Positions 41,404 to 50,638 of a stretch of 64,000 nt of DNA are shown here, piece after piece. A model generated the notes under the pieces. It made no database searches, was not told the DNA's origin, and worked only from the letters and a program-made list of their open reading frames with translations. Numbering within the stretch: the stretch's first letter is position 1; each line of letters opens with the position of its first letter. Location of the stretch: NCBI GenBank assembly GCA_964632945.1, contig CAZWCX010000020.1, forward strand, positions 1 to 64,000, given 5' to 3'. The stretch is from CAZWCX01 sp964632945. Its GTDB lineage: Bacteria; Planctomycetota; MHYJ01; WSZJ01; CAZWCX01. The position numbers and the translations under genes are program-made.

Positions 41404-42447
41404 ATGTCGAGGAGTCGAGTGCCTCGGAAAATCGCGACGTTCGCGCTGTGGGTCGCGATCGTGGGGGGGGGCTGGGCTTCGGCGGAAGACCAACCGACCG
41501 GCCACGCGAAGCAAGACCGGGTCGGGCGGCTCGCCGCGGCCCGCACCTGGATGTACCAGATCCAGGGGCTGGACGAGCCCGGCGCCGTCCCCGCGCTCGA
41601 GCGTTCGGAGTACCCGCTCCTCGTGCTCGAGCCCGGCCACAACCTCCGTGAGAGCCGCACCCCCACGACCGCCATGCTCCGCAAACTTCGAACCACCCCC
41701 GCGGGAAGGACGCGCCTCCTCCTCGCCTACATCGATGTCGGGCAGGCGGAAGACTATCGCGATTACTGGAAGAGCGACTGGCGAGCCCCCGGCAAAGGGA
41801 AGCCCGGCGAGCCCGACTTTCTGCTCACGGTCGATCCCGACGGCTGGAGCGGCAACTACCCGGTCGCCTACTGGCGCAGGCCCTGGCAGGATCTCTGGCT
41901 GGGCGATGCCGGCATGGTCGCCACGCTCGCCCGCCTCGGCTTTGACGGGGTGTACCTCGACTGGGTCGAGGCCTATGACGACGAACACGTCCGGGAAGCC
42001 GCAGAACGGGAGCGGGTCGATGCCCCGACGGCGATGATCGACTTCATCCAGCGGATCCGCGAGGCCGGCCGAGCGGTAACGCCCGATTTCCTGGTCATCC
42101 CGCAGAATGCGCCGTATCTCCTCGACACCGATCCGGAGCGTTACGCATCCGTCATCGACGCCCTGGCCGTGGAAGACACCTGGTTCCACGGCGCGGGGGA
42201 TGCCGAGTGGGACGATCCGGAGGCGGGAGACCTCCGCGAGCGCCACGAGGATGAATGGAGCACGCGGAGCCGGCTGCGGCAGCTTCGGAAGTACCTAGAC
42301 CGGGGCCTGCCGGTCTTCTCCGTCGACTACTGCATCGCCGAGGAGAACGCCGCCCGCGTCTACCGGGAGGCGCGCGAGGCGGGGCTGCGGCCGCTCGTCA
42401 CCCGAGTCTCCCTCTCCCGGATGACGGTCACGCCTCCCGATCGGTAG
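41404..42447 (+). CDS. GH114-like endo-alpha-1,4-polygalactosaminidase family protein
   Basis: The 347-residue exported TIM-barrel protein has an N-terminal signal helix (IATFALWVAIVGGGWASAED). Family features are LLLAYIDVGQAEDYRDYWK near residue 105, the ends-of-strand acidic motif LGFDGVYLDWVEAYDD near 178, VIPQNAP near 230 and FSVDYCIAEENAARVY near the C-terminus. GH114/TIGR01370 enzymes cut galactosamine-rich polymers. A link to the cell's own exopolysaccharide is inference. The ATG at 41404 follows GAGGTGG. Confidence 0.8.
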   Translation: MSRSRVPRKIATFALWVAIVGGGWASAEDQPTGHAKQDRVGRLAAARTWMYQIQGLDEPGAVPALERSEYPLLVLEPGHNLRESRTPTTAMLRKLRTTPAGRTRLLLAYIDVGQAEDYRDYWKSDWRAPGKGKPGEPDFLLTVDPDGWSGNYPVAYWRRPWQDLWLGDAGMVATLARLGFDGVYLDWVEAYDDEHVREAAERERVDAPTAMIDFIQRIREAGRAVTPDFLVIPQNAPYLLDTDPERYASVIDALAVEDTWFHGAGDAEWDDPEAGDLRERHEDEWSTRSRLRQLRKYLDRGLPVFSVDYCIAEENAARVYREAREAGLRPLVTRVSLSRMTVTPPDR

Positions 42448-42915
42448 CGAGACCGCGGGAGAGCGCTCCTCCCGCCGCGGCCGGATCGGGCCGATGGCCA
42501 CCCAGACGCCGCGCTCTCGTGGGCCGGCGGGAGGACAGGGCGTTCGGGTTTACGACCTCGATCCGCTGGTCCCGGACAACTTGCGTGCCCGTGACTCCTG
42601 CGCCGGGATCGCGGACGACCGGAATTCGATCCGCCCTTGACCATGGCAGGCTGCGGCCGATACGCTGCTCGGAGCAGGCTGCGTGAGGCGTGGCGCTCCC
42701 GCATGAACGCGGCATCCTCGCTCGGGAACTCGACCCGGTGCGCCTCACGGTCGACGCCCGAAGCGAAGTCAGAGCCCTGGCCTTTCCGGAGGAGGCTCTG
42801 GAGCGCACCCAGAGTCGGGCGCCGGCGGTGTACGAGCACCGGATGCGCGCAGGGGCGATCGGACGACCCAGGGGGCGTGCGTGGACGGATGCGCGACCGC
42901 GCTCCAGGAGAAGGC
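42448..42915. other. Intergenic region, no gene recognised
   Basis: These 468 bp lie between two plus-strand genes. An imperfect GC hairpin just after the GH114 stop (around 42453-42480, CCGCGGGAG against CTCCCGCCGCGG) may end that transcript. ORFs across the rest lack ribosome sites and motifs. It presumably holds the promoter of the RING-like gene, which I could not define. Confidence 0.3.
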
Positions 42916-43839
42916 ATGAACGACGGGAAGCCCGGAGAGGCCAAACCCCTCGTGCCACGCGAGGCCCCCGCCTGCCAGGTCTGCGGCGAACCGCTTCACG
43001 GACGCGCGGTGGTGGAGTGCTGCCAGTGCGGCACTCCGCACCACCTGTCGTGCTGGCGGTTCAACAAGCGCTGTTCCATCTATGGCTGCGGGAGCCGAAG
43101 TTGCCGCCAGCCCGCCCCCTCGCCCGCCCTGAAGTCGGTCGGCCCGTTCGAAGTGAAGGTGAACCCAAGGTACCGGTCCTTCACTCCCCTGGACGCGATC
43201 TCCTTCACCACCGTGGTCGGGATCGCCGGGCTGATGATGCTCCTGGGCCTGCCGGTGGACGGCGTGGTGGGCCCGACCGCGCTCTTGCTGATCCCGGTGC
43301 TGATCGCCCTGCTCGCGGGGATCGATGAACGTCTTTCGGTCGATCCGACCCGCGGGACGATCGACCGCTCCCTGCGGATCAGAGGGCGGACGGTATGGTC
43401 GGTTCCGGACTGGCTCCGGTTTTCCCGGGTGGTGGAACTCCATGTTCACCGCTGGACCCTGGACGGCATACGGCCGACGCAGATGTGGCAGTTGCAGGCG
43501 CTCCTCGACGACGGGTCCCGCACGAAGATCCTGACCGACTCCCATCCGGGCGGGCAGGGGGAACCCGAACTTCCCCGCATCGCCGAACAACTGGCGGAGA
43601 TGGTCGATTGCACGGTTCGGCGGTTCGACGGCGCGGAGCCGCCGGATCGCGCCGAACTCGACGAGGCGGTGACCGCCTGGCGCGATTCCCGGGCCCTCCC
43701 GGCCGCGCCGGAGGCCGCCGGGCCGGATGCTCCCGCCGGCAGCGGCACCCCCGTTCGCGAGATCGTCTCCCCGTCCGCGGACGGCGAGCCGACGACCGCG
43801 CGAGAGGGCGATTCCGGGACCGACGCCGAACGGCGCTGA
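42916..43839 (+). CDS. Membrane protein with prokaryotic RING-like zinc finger
   Basis: The 307-residue protein has an N-terminal treble-clef zinc finger at about 20-58: CQVCGEPL, then CCQCGTPHHLSCW and CSIYGC. The Cys/His spacing is that of prokaryotic RING-type (Prok-RING) domains. Two membrane helices follow (about 92-135: ISFTTVVGIAGLMMLLGL, TALLLIPVLIALLAG), then a cytoplasmic beta domain with a PH-like strand pattern (about 140-230) and a disordered acidic tail. Its ATG follows AGGAGAAGG. Prok-RING proteins have been proposed, not shown here, to act in ubiquitin-like or membrane-associated regulation. Confidence 0.7.
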   Translation: MNDGKPGEAKPLVPREAPACQVCGEPLHGRAVVECCQCGTPHHLSCWRFNKRCSIYGCGSRSCRQPAPSPALKSVGPFEVKVNPRYRSFTPLDAISFTTVVGIAGLMMLLGLPVDGVVGPTALLLIPVLIALLAGIDERLSVDPTRGTIDRSLRIRGRTVWSVPDWLRFSRVVELHVHRWTLDGIRPTQMWQLQALLDDGSRTKILTDSHPGGQGEPELPRIAEQLAEMVDCTVRRFDGAEPPDRAELDEAVTAWRDSRALPAAPEAAGPDAPAGSGTPVREIVSPSADGEPTTAREGDSGTDAERR

Positions 43840-43897
43840 GGCCGGGCCGGCGCGGGAGGCCGGTCCTTCCCGTCGCCGACCGGGCGAGCGGCGCTTC

Positions 43898-46800
43898 CTA
43901 CCCCTTTCCCTTCTTCACCGAGATGCCGGCCTCCTTGAGCCGGTAGTAGAACGTGCTGCGCGCGAGGCCGAGTCGCTGCGCGGCCTTTTCCACGCTTCCG
44001 CCGGCTTCGTCGAGCACGGCCTTGTACACGTCCGCCACGATCTGGTCGAAGGTCTTGTCGCGGATCGAGACCATTCCCTTCATGTCGATGGCCGCGCTCG
44101 AGCCGCCCCGCCGGCGGCCGCCGCCGTCCGCTCCGACCCCCGCTCCGGCGGGTCGATAGTTCGCGATCTCGGGGCTGATGTCCTCGAGCGTGATCGCCTC
44201 GCCGGCGAAGGCGAGTGCCCGCTTCACCTCATTTTCCAATTGCCGGATGTTCCCCGGCCACTCGAAGTCGACGATCCGCCGCATGGCGTCGCGCGCGACT
44301 TCCTTTTTCGGCGTGCCGCTCTCCGCGGCGTACTTCTCCAGGAAGTGCTCGATCAGCAGCGGCAGGTCGTCCCGGCGCTCCCGCAGCGGCGGCAGCCGCA
44401 GCGTGAAGACGTTCAGGCGGTAGTAGAGGTCCTCGCGGAACGTCCCCTCCTCCACCATCTTCTTCAGGTCCCGGTGGGTCGCGGCGATGATGCGGACGTC
44501 CACCTTGATCGACTTCTTTCCGCCGACCGGACGGATCTCGCCCTCCTGGAGCACGCGCAGGAGCTTCTTCTGCATCTCCAGGCCCATCTCGCCGATCTCG
44601 TCGAGGAAGAGGGTGCCGCCGTTGGCGAATGCGAACAACCCCTCCTTGTCTTTGTCCGCGCCGGTGAACGAGCCCTTGACGTGGCCGAAGAGCTCGCTTT
44701 CGAGCAGCGATTCCGGCAGCGCGCCGCAGTTTTCCGCGACGAACGGCTTGTCCTTGCGGGGGCCGTTGAAGTGGATCGCCTTGGCGACCAGTTCCTTTCC
44801 GGTGCCGCTTTCGCCGTGGATGATCACGGGGAAGTGGGTCTCGGTGATCTTGTCGAGGACCTTGAACAGTTCCTGCATCGCCTTGGAGCGGCCGACGATG
44901 TTGCCGTAGGAGTACTTCGTGCGCAGCTGCTCCAGGCTGGTGGTGAGCGTGCGCTTGAGGAAGTCGGCCTCCTCCTTCTGGCGCGCGTACAGGCGCGAGT
45001 TTTCGATCGGGGCGGCGATCTTGTCGGCGAACTGGGCGAGCAGCTCCCGGTCCTCCTCGGTGAAGCGCTTGTTCCCGGCCAGATTATCCATGTAGACGAC
45101 GCCGATGGTCTCGCCTTCGAGGTGGATCGGCACCGACAGGATCGAGCGGATCTGCAGGTCCATGATCGAGTCCTGGCCGCGGAACTGGCTTTCGGCCAGC
45201 GCGTCGGTGACGACCGCGGGCTCGCCGGTGCGCGCGACCTGCTCGACGATGGTGCTCGAGAACTCGAACTGCGGAGAGCGGATCTCCTCGTCGTTGAAGT
45301 TGAGCGCAGTGACGGGTTTCAGCTTGCCGTCGACGCCGCGCAGCATGATGAAGCCGCGCTCGGCGCGAGTGACCTGGAGCATCATGCGCATGGTCAGTTC
45401 GAGGACCTTGTCGAGGTCGAGGCCGGCGTTGATGACCTTCATGAGCATGCCGAGGACGGTGATGCCGTCGCGGGAGACGACGAGCTGGTCGAGGTCGGCG
45501 TCCTGGGCGACCTTGCGCTGGACTTCGCGTTCGCTCTCGACGCCGGCCTCGAAGGTGAAGACGCAGTTGCGGCCGTTGCGTTTGGCGTTGTAGACCGCCT
45601 CGTTCAGGCGTTCGCGTGTGGAAGTCAACGTCTGCGCGTCGGTCGGGCAGGTCAGGACGCCGACGCTGACGGTGACGTTGACGTCGCGGCCCGCGGCCTG
45701 GAAGGGCCAGGTGGCGATTTCGGTGCGCAGGCGGTTGGCCAGACGGACGGCCTCCACGCGTTCGGTCTCGGGCAGGACGACATCGAACTCGTCGCCTGCG
45801 CCGCGGCCGAGGACGTCGACGTTGCGGATCCCCTTGCGCAGGATGCCGCAGACCTCGCGCAGGATGTCGTTGCCCGCTTCGGCGCCGTGGAAGTCGTTGA
45901 TCACCTGGAAGCGGTCCAGGTCGACGCGCAGGATCGAGACCAGGCGGCTGTAGCGCCGGCAGCGGTCGAGTTCGCGCTCGAGGATGCCGTCCACGTAGGC
46001 CGGAACGAAGGCGCCGCTCACGCGGTCGAAGACCATCTGCTGGTGCAGTCGCGCGTTGTCGAGGGCGACCGCGGCGTGGTCGGTCATGACCAGGAGGAGC
46101 GCGGCCTCGCGCTCGGCGAAGGCCTTTTCGGTGAACAGGCTGTCGAGGTAGAGCGCCCCGGCGATCGCCCCGCGCATGCGGATCGGGACGCAGATGATCG
46201 AGCGCACGCGCAGTCCGGCGACGTCGCCGAGCGGAGCGAGGCGCTTGTCGGTCTGGGCGTTCGGCGTGAGCAGGATCTCGCCGGTCTCGATCACACGTTC
46301 GGCGATCCCCTTGGAGATCTTGGTCGCCGGATCGTCGATGTCGCGACTGCCCAGGTTGCGCGAGACCTCGAACTGGAGGCGCCCGCCGGTGGCGCCGCCG
46401 GCGCCCCGCAGAATGAGGAAGCCGCGGTCGGCCCCGGTGATCTCGATCGCGGTGTCGATGATGTACTCGAGGACCTTGCGCGGATCCTGTTCCGCGCCGA
46501 TCCGGCGGCCGACCTCGACCAGGCGCACGAGCTGCGAGAAGTCCTTCCCCACCGGCGAACCGGCGTGGTCGCGGACCAGGTTGGCGAACCAGCGGTCGGC
46601 CCCGGCGGAGGTGAAGTCGGCGGCGAGCGTGGTGGTCTCGTCCTTGCGCGACTGCACCTCGGTGTCGATTTTGGCCGCGAGTTCGACGGCCGCCTTGCGC
46701 CGGGGGTCGCGGGCGTACGCCTCGCGGTACTCTTCGGGCAGTTTGGCGGCGACCTGGGCAAAGACCTTGCGCACCTCCTCCGCGTGGAAGCCCGCCTTGA

Positions 46801-49800
46801 GCGGGTGGTTGCGCTTGCGCAGGACCTCGGCGAGCCCGGTGTGCGCCTGCCAGAGGAATTCCGGGTTTTTCACCGACTGGGCGAGTTCGCGCGCGCGATC
46901 GAGCGACTCGCGGGCGTCTTCCAGCGTCTCCGGGTCGCGGGATCGGCGGACCAGGACCATTCCCTGGACCAGGTAGGCGCGCGCGAGCAGGGCGCGCATG
47001 CCGATCTTGCTGGCGAGCTCCACCGCCTGCCGGGCGCTTTCCAGTGCAAGGTCGAATTCCTCGCGCGCGAGATGGACGAAGGCGCGCTCGGACAGGTGAT
47101 ACGCGCGCTCGTCGCGGGCCCGCGCCTCCGCGGGGACCTTGTCGGCGGCCTCCAGGTTGACGAGCGCGGCGTCCGCGTTCCCCATGCGGCGGTCGACCGT
47201 CGCCATGCAGCCGAGGTAGCGCGCCTGGTGCGACCGCATGCCCCGGCTTTGCGAAATCGTCAGCGCGCGCTCGGCCACCGCGCGGGCGCTCGCGGAGTCC
47301 CCCATCGTCAGGTAGAGCCGGCACAGGTAGTGCGAGACGTCGAGGATGCCGTCCATGATCCCGCCTTCCTCGAAGATCTCGAGGCTGCGGGCGAGGCAGT
47401 CCTTGGACTCGCCGTAGTCCCCCTGGGAGTAGTGCAGGATACCCGTGGCGCCCAGACAGGAACCGAGCAGCCAGCGGTCGGAGACTTCCATGGCGATCTG
47501 GGCCGCGCGCTTCAGGCACGGCATGGCCTGGTCGTATTCGGCGCGCAGGACCTGGATGAGGCCGACGCCCGCGAGGGCGTGGCCGACCCCGCCCTTGTCC
47601 CGGATCTCCTCGGCGATGCGCAGGGCCTTTTCATAATGGCGCATCCCCTCGTCGAGGTCCCCCTTGCCCATCGCGATGCCGGCGAAATTGGCGTGCGCGT
47701 TGGCCATGCGGCGCTTGTCGCCGATCTCGACGGCGGTGGACATCTGCCGCTCGACGAATCGGGCCGCCTCGTCGTATTCGCCGCGCGCGCGGTGGATGAC
47801 CCCCATGTTGCCGTAGGCGCGCGCCAGTTCGTCCTTGTTTCCCGCCTCTTCGGCGGTCTTGATCCCCTTCTGGAAGAAGCGGATCGCCTCCTCGTACTGC
47901 GCCCACATCCGATAGAAGAGCCCGACGTTGCCGAGGGCGCGGCAGAGCAGGTTCTTGTCCCCGATCCCTTCGGCGATGCCGATCGAGACGTTCGCGTAGC
48001 GGAGCGCCTTGTCGTACTCGGTGCGGGCGTAGAAGATCTCCCCGAGCGTGCTGTAGACCACGCCGAGGCCGCGCCGGTCGCCGGCGTTGGTGAAGATCTC
48101 CTTCGCGCGCGCGACGTGGTCGGAGAAGCGGTCGTTGTCCCCCTTGATCTGGTAGATGTGCGCCATGTGCGCGTGGACCTGGCCGCGCCGGGGGTCCCCC
48201 TCCGGGAGTCGCTGAACGGCGACCTCGAACTTGGCGAGCGCGTCGTCGAAGCGACCGACCACCCGGTAGATTTCGCCCGCGAGCGCCGCGACCTCGGCCA
48301 CCTTTTCGCCCGGCAGTCCGTCGATGCCGAGCAGCCCGTTGAAGAGCGCCAGGGCCTGGTCGTTGGCGTAGAGGCGCATCAGTTCGCGGCCCGCCTCGAG
48401 GCCGTACTTGATCCCGCGCTCGGGCTCGCCCGCGCGCAGGAAGTGGCGCGCCAGTTCCTCGACGTGGCTGCGCGACGCGCTCGACTCGCGCTCGAGATAC
48501 TCGCCCATGCGCCGGTGCAGGCGCCGGCGGGCGTCCTCCCCGAGCTGGCCGTACACCACCTTCTGAATGGTGGCGTGCGCCGGCCGATGCAGCCCCTTGG
48601 CCGAGCGAGCGGACCCGGAGCCGCCGTCCGTCTCCTCGCGTTGCACGAACCCCTTGCGCTCGAGCGCACGCAGGCACTCCCCGAGCGCAGGGCTCTTCAC
48701 GTCCGCGACCGCCCCGATCAGGTCGGCGTCCGCCGGCCGCTCGATCGCCGCGAGCGCGTGCAGCACCGCCGCCTCGTCGCCCGTCAGCCCGGACAGACGC
48801 CGGTGCACCACCTCCTCGATCGTGCGCGGAATCTCGAGCTGACCCTTGTCGACCGCCCCCATCTCCCAGCGGCCGCGCTCATGCGCGACCACCCCCTTCT
48901 CCACCAGCGTCATCATGACTTCCTGGACGAAGAACGGGTTGCCGCCGGTCTCGGCCGTGATGCGATCGGCGAACGCGTCCAGCCCCTTCACCTCGCCGAA
49001 CATCCCCCCCACCAGCTCCCGCACCCCGTCCACGCCGAAGCGCGCCAGTCGAATCATCTGCACCGGGCATTCGGCCTCCATCTCGCGCAGGACCGCCGCC
49101 AGCGGCCCCTCCTCCTCGAGACGGCTCGTGCCGATGAGATGCAGCCGGGGCAGCGACTCCAAACCCTCGTCGCCCGCCGCCAGGCGCGCGCGCTTGAGCT
49201 GCAGGTTCGCGGCCAGGTACCGCATCACCTCCAGCGTCCCCTGGTCGGCCAGGTGAAGATCGTTCAAGCACACGACGAGTGGACGATCGCGCGCGACGTC
49301 GAGCAGAAACGACGCGAGATTGTCGATCAGGCGCAGGTGCTCCTCGCGCGGCTCCAACTTCGCGGACGGTTTCAACCGCTGCTCGGCCGCCAGTTCGGGC
49401 AGAAGCTTCACCAGCTCCGGACCGAACCGGGAGAGACGGTCCTTTCCCGGCCCCAGTCGGATCACCTGCTTCAGCACCTCCACGAACGGCCCGTAAGCGC
49501 GCGCCGTCCGCTCGTACCCGGTCCCCTCGGCGAACGCGATCCCCTGCAACTGGCAGTGGATGCGGAACTCGCGCAAGAGCCGCGATTTCCCGATCCCCGC
49601 CTCGCCCGCGATCAGCGTGAACGCCGGCAGGTTGATGTGCTTCTTCGCCGCCACGTCCTCGAGGCCGGTCTTGAGCAATGAGAATTCCTTCTCACGCCCT
49701 ACGAATTTCGCCGACAGCACATAGCCGCGTTTCGTCTCCCGCGTCTCGACCTCGAACTCGCGCCCGGCGATCCGGCTGATCGCCAGGATCACGTCCGCCG

Positions 49801-50638
49801 CGCGCTCGAACCGGTCCTTCGGGTCCTTGGCCATCAATCGCAGGATGATCTGCTCGAATCCCGCGCTGATGCGTGGATTCACTGCGCTCGGCGGCGGCGG
49901 CGCATCCTCGAGGTGCTTCTTGAGGATCAGCAGCGACGTGCCCGCGTCGAACGGGACCTGGCCGCTGGCGACGTGGTAGAGCGTGACGCCGAGCGAGTAG
50001 AGATCCGCGCGCGCATCCGCGCGGTCGCCCCGCGCCACTTCGGGAGCGATGTAGTGGACCGAGCCTTTGACCTTGTTGCGGCCACGATCCGCCGTAAAAT
50101 TCCCCGCCAGGCCGAAGTCGAGCAGCTTGATCGTGTTGTAGGCGAATGGTGAGGCCAGGATGGTGAGGAGATCGTCCTTGCCGATGTCGTACGCGGCGCG
50201 CGCGGCCTCCTCGTTCGTGACCATGATGTTCGTGGGCTTGAGGTCGTGATGGACCAGGCCGCGCGAGTGAATGTACTCCAGCACCCGACAGATCTGGGTC
50301 ACCAGCGCGTACAACTGATTCGGGGCGAGCCCCCGGGTCGCCTCGAAGAAATTGCAGCCGTTGACGAATTCCTGCGTGAAGAAGTACGTGTCCGACGTCT
50401 CGACCACCCCCATGTCATAGACCTCGGCCAGGTGGGGATGGGTCAGGCGGGTCAGGTTCTCGAACTCCGCCTTCAGGTGGCGGGCGGAGTCCTCATCGAC
50501 CAGACCGGGACGGAGCCGCTTGAGCGCCATCAACCGTCCGTCCCGGACCTGGTCCTCGACGAGGTAGACGTTCGCCATCCCGCCATCGCCGAGGTGGCGC
50601 AAGACCCGGTAGCGGTGATGGAGGACTTCGGGGGCCAT
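43898..50638 (-). CDS. Giant Ser/Thr kinase-ATPase-TPR-GAF-GGDEF-GAF-sigma-54 activator
   Basis: One 2,246-residue reading frame. Residues about 9-275 are a Ser/Thr kinase: GDGGMANVY, Lys in MALKRL, non-RD loop HHDLKPTN, DFGLA. About 315-640 is a STAND-like ATPase (P-loop GEAGIGKS near 345, acidic LNDLHLAD near 455). About 720-1290 is a TPR array. About 1365-1535 is GAF 1. About 1555-1715 is GGDEF: site AGDEF, RNVD inhibitory site five residues earlier. About 1735-1885 is GAF 2. About 1915-2150 is a sigma-54 AAA+ module: GESGTGKE, GSFTGA loop, GTLFLDEIGEM. The end is a Fis-type helix-turn-helix. No membrane helix, so cytoplasmic. Start ATG follows AGGAAC. There is no frameshift anywhere. Confidence 0.93.
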   Translation of the reverse strand: MAPEVLHHRYRVLRHLGDGGMANVYLVEDQVRDGRLMALKRLRPGLVDEDSARHLKAEFENLTRLTHPHLAEVYDMGVVETSDTYFFTQEFVNGCNFFEATRGLAPNQLYALVTQICRVLEYIHSRGLVHHDLKPTNIMVTNEEAARAAYDIGKDDLLTILASPFAYNTIKLLDFGLAGNFTADRGRNKVKGSVHYIAPEVARGDRADARADLYSLGVTLYHVASGQVPFDAGTSLLILKKHLEDAPPPPSAVNPRISAGFEQIILRLMAKDPKDRFERAADVILAISRIAGREFEVETRETKRGYVLSAKFVGREKEFSLLKTGLEDVAAKKHINLPAFTLIAGEAGIGKSRLLREFRIHCQLQGIAFAEGTGYERTARAYGPFVEVLKQVIRLGPGKDRLSRFGPELVKLLPELAAEQRLKPSAKLEPREEHLRLIDNLASFLLDVARDRPLVVCLNDLHLADQGTLEVMRYLAANLQLKRARLAAGDEGLESLPRLHLIGTSRLEEEGPLAAVLREMEAECPVQMIRLARFGVDGVRELVGGMFGEVKGLDAFADRITAETGGNPFFVQEVMMTLVEKGVVAHERGRWEMGAVDKGQLEIPRTIEEVVHRRLSGLTGDEAAVLHALAAIERPADADLIGAVADVKSPALGECLRALERKGFVQREETDGGSGSARSAKGLHRPAHATIQKVVYGQLGEDARRRLHRRMGEYLERESSASRSHVEELARHFLRAGEPERGIKYGLEAGRELMRLYANDQALALFNGLLGIDGLPGEKVAEVAALAGEIYRVVGRFDDALAKFEVAVQRLPEGDPRRGQVHAHMAHIYQIKGDNDRFSDHVARAKEIFTNAGDRRGLGVVYSTLGEIFYARTEYDKALRYANVSIGIAEGIGDKNLLCRALGNVGLFYRMWAQYEEAIRFFQKGIKTAEEAGNKDELARAYGNMGVIHRARGEYDEAARFVERQMSTAVEIGDKRRMANAHANFAGIAMGKGDLDEGMRHYEKALRIAEEIRDKGGVGHALAGVGLIQVLRAEYDQAMPCLKRAAQIAMEVSDRWLLGSCLGATGILHYSQGDYGESKDCLARSLEIFEEGGIMDGILDVSHYLCRLYLTMGDSASARAVAERALTISQSRGMRSHQARYLGCMATVDRRMGNADAALVNLEAADKVPAEARARDERAYHLSERAFVHLAREEFDLALESARQAVELASKIGMRALLARAYLVQGMVLVRRSRDPETLEDARESLDRARELAQSVKNPEFLWQAHTGLAEVLRKRNHPLKAGFHAEEVRKVFAQVAAKLPEEYREAYARDPRRKAAVELAAKIDTEVQSRKDETTTLAADFTSAGADRWFANLVRDHAGSPVGKDFSQLVRLVEVGRRIGAEQDPRKVLEYIIDTAIEITGADRGFLILRGAGGATGGRLQFEVSRNLGSRDIDDPATKISKGIAERVIETGEILLTPNAQTDKRLAPLGDVAGLRVRSIICVPIRMRGAIAGALYLDSLFTEKAFAEREAALLLVMTDHAAVALDNARLHQQMVFDRVSGAFVPAYVDGILERELDRCRRYSRLVSILRVDLDRFQVINDFHGAEAGNDILREVCGILRKGIRNVDVLGRGAGDEFDVVLPETERVEAVRLANRLRTEIATWPFQAAGRDVNVTVSVGVLTCPTDAQTLTSTRERLNEAVYNAKRNGRNCVFTFEAGVESEREVQRKVAQDADLDQLVVSRDGITVLGMLMKVINAGLDLDKVLELTMRMMLQVTRAERGFIMLRGVDGKLKPVTALNFNDEEIRSPQFEFSSTIVEQVARTGEPAVVTDALAESQFRGQDSIMDLQIRSILSVPIHLEGETIGVVYMDNLAGNKRFTEEDRELLAQFADKIAAPIENSRLYARQKEEADFLKRTLTTSLEQLRTKYSYGNIVGRSKAMQELFKVLDKITETHFPVIIHGESGTGKELVAKAIHFNGPRKDKPFVAENCGALPESLLESELFGHVKGSFTGADKDKEGLFAFANGGTLFLDEIGEMGLEMQKKLLRVLQEGEIRPVGGKKSIKVDVRIIAATHRDLKKMVEEGTFREDLYYRLNVFTLRLPPLRERRDDLPLLIEHFLEKYAAESGTPKKEVARDAMRRIVDFEWPGNIRQLENEVKRALAFAGEAITLEDISPEIANYRPAGAGVGADGGGRRRGGSSAAIDMKGMVSIRDKTFDQIVADVYKAVLDEAGGSVEKAAQRLGLARSTFYYRLKEAGISVKKGKG

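Noticed and set aside
38047..42246. Minus-strand ORF of 1,399 codons
   Set aside because: Most is antisense to the serine hydrolase and GH114 genes. Only the C-terminal permease part from the GTG at 38847 is real.
43727..49681. Plus-strand ORF of 1,984 codons antisense to the giant regulator
   Set aside because: It is rich in His, Arg, Asp, Val and Leu in the pattern expected from reading a GC-rich gene backwards, has no domain or ribosome site, and the opposite strand is rich in conserved motifs.
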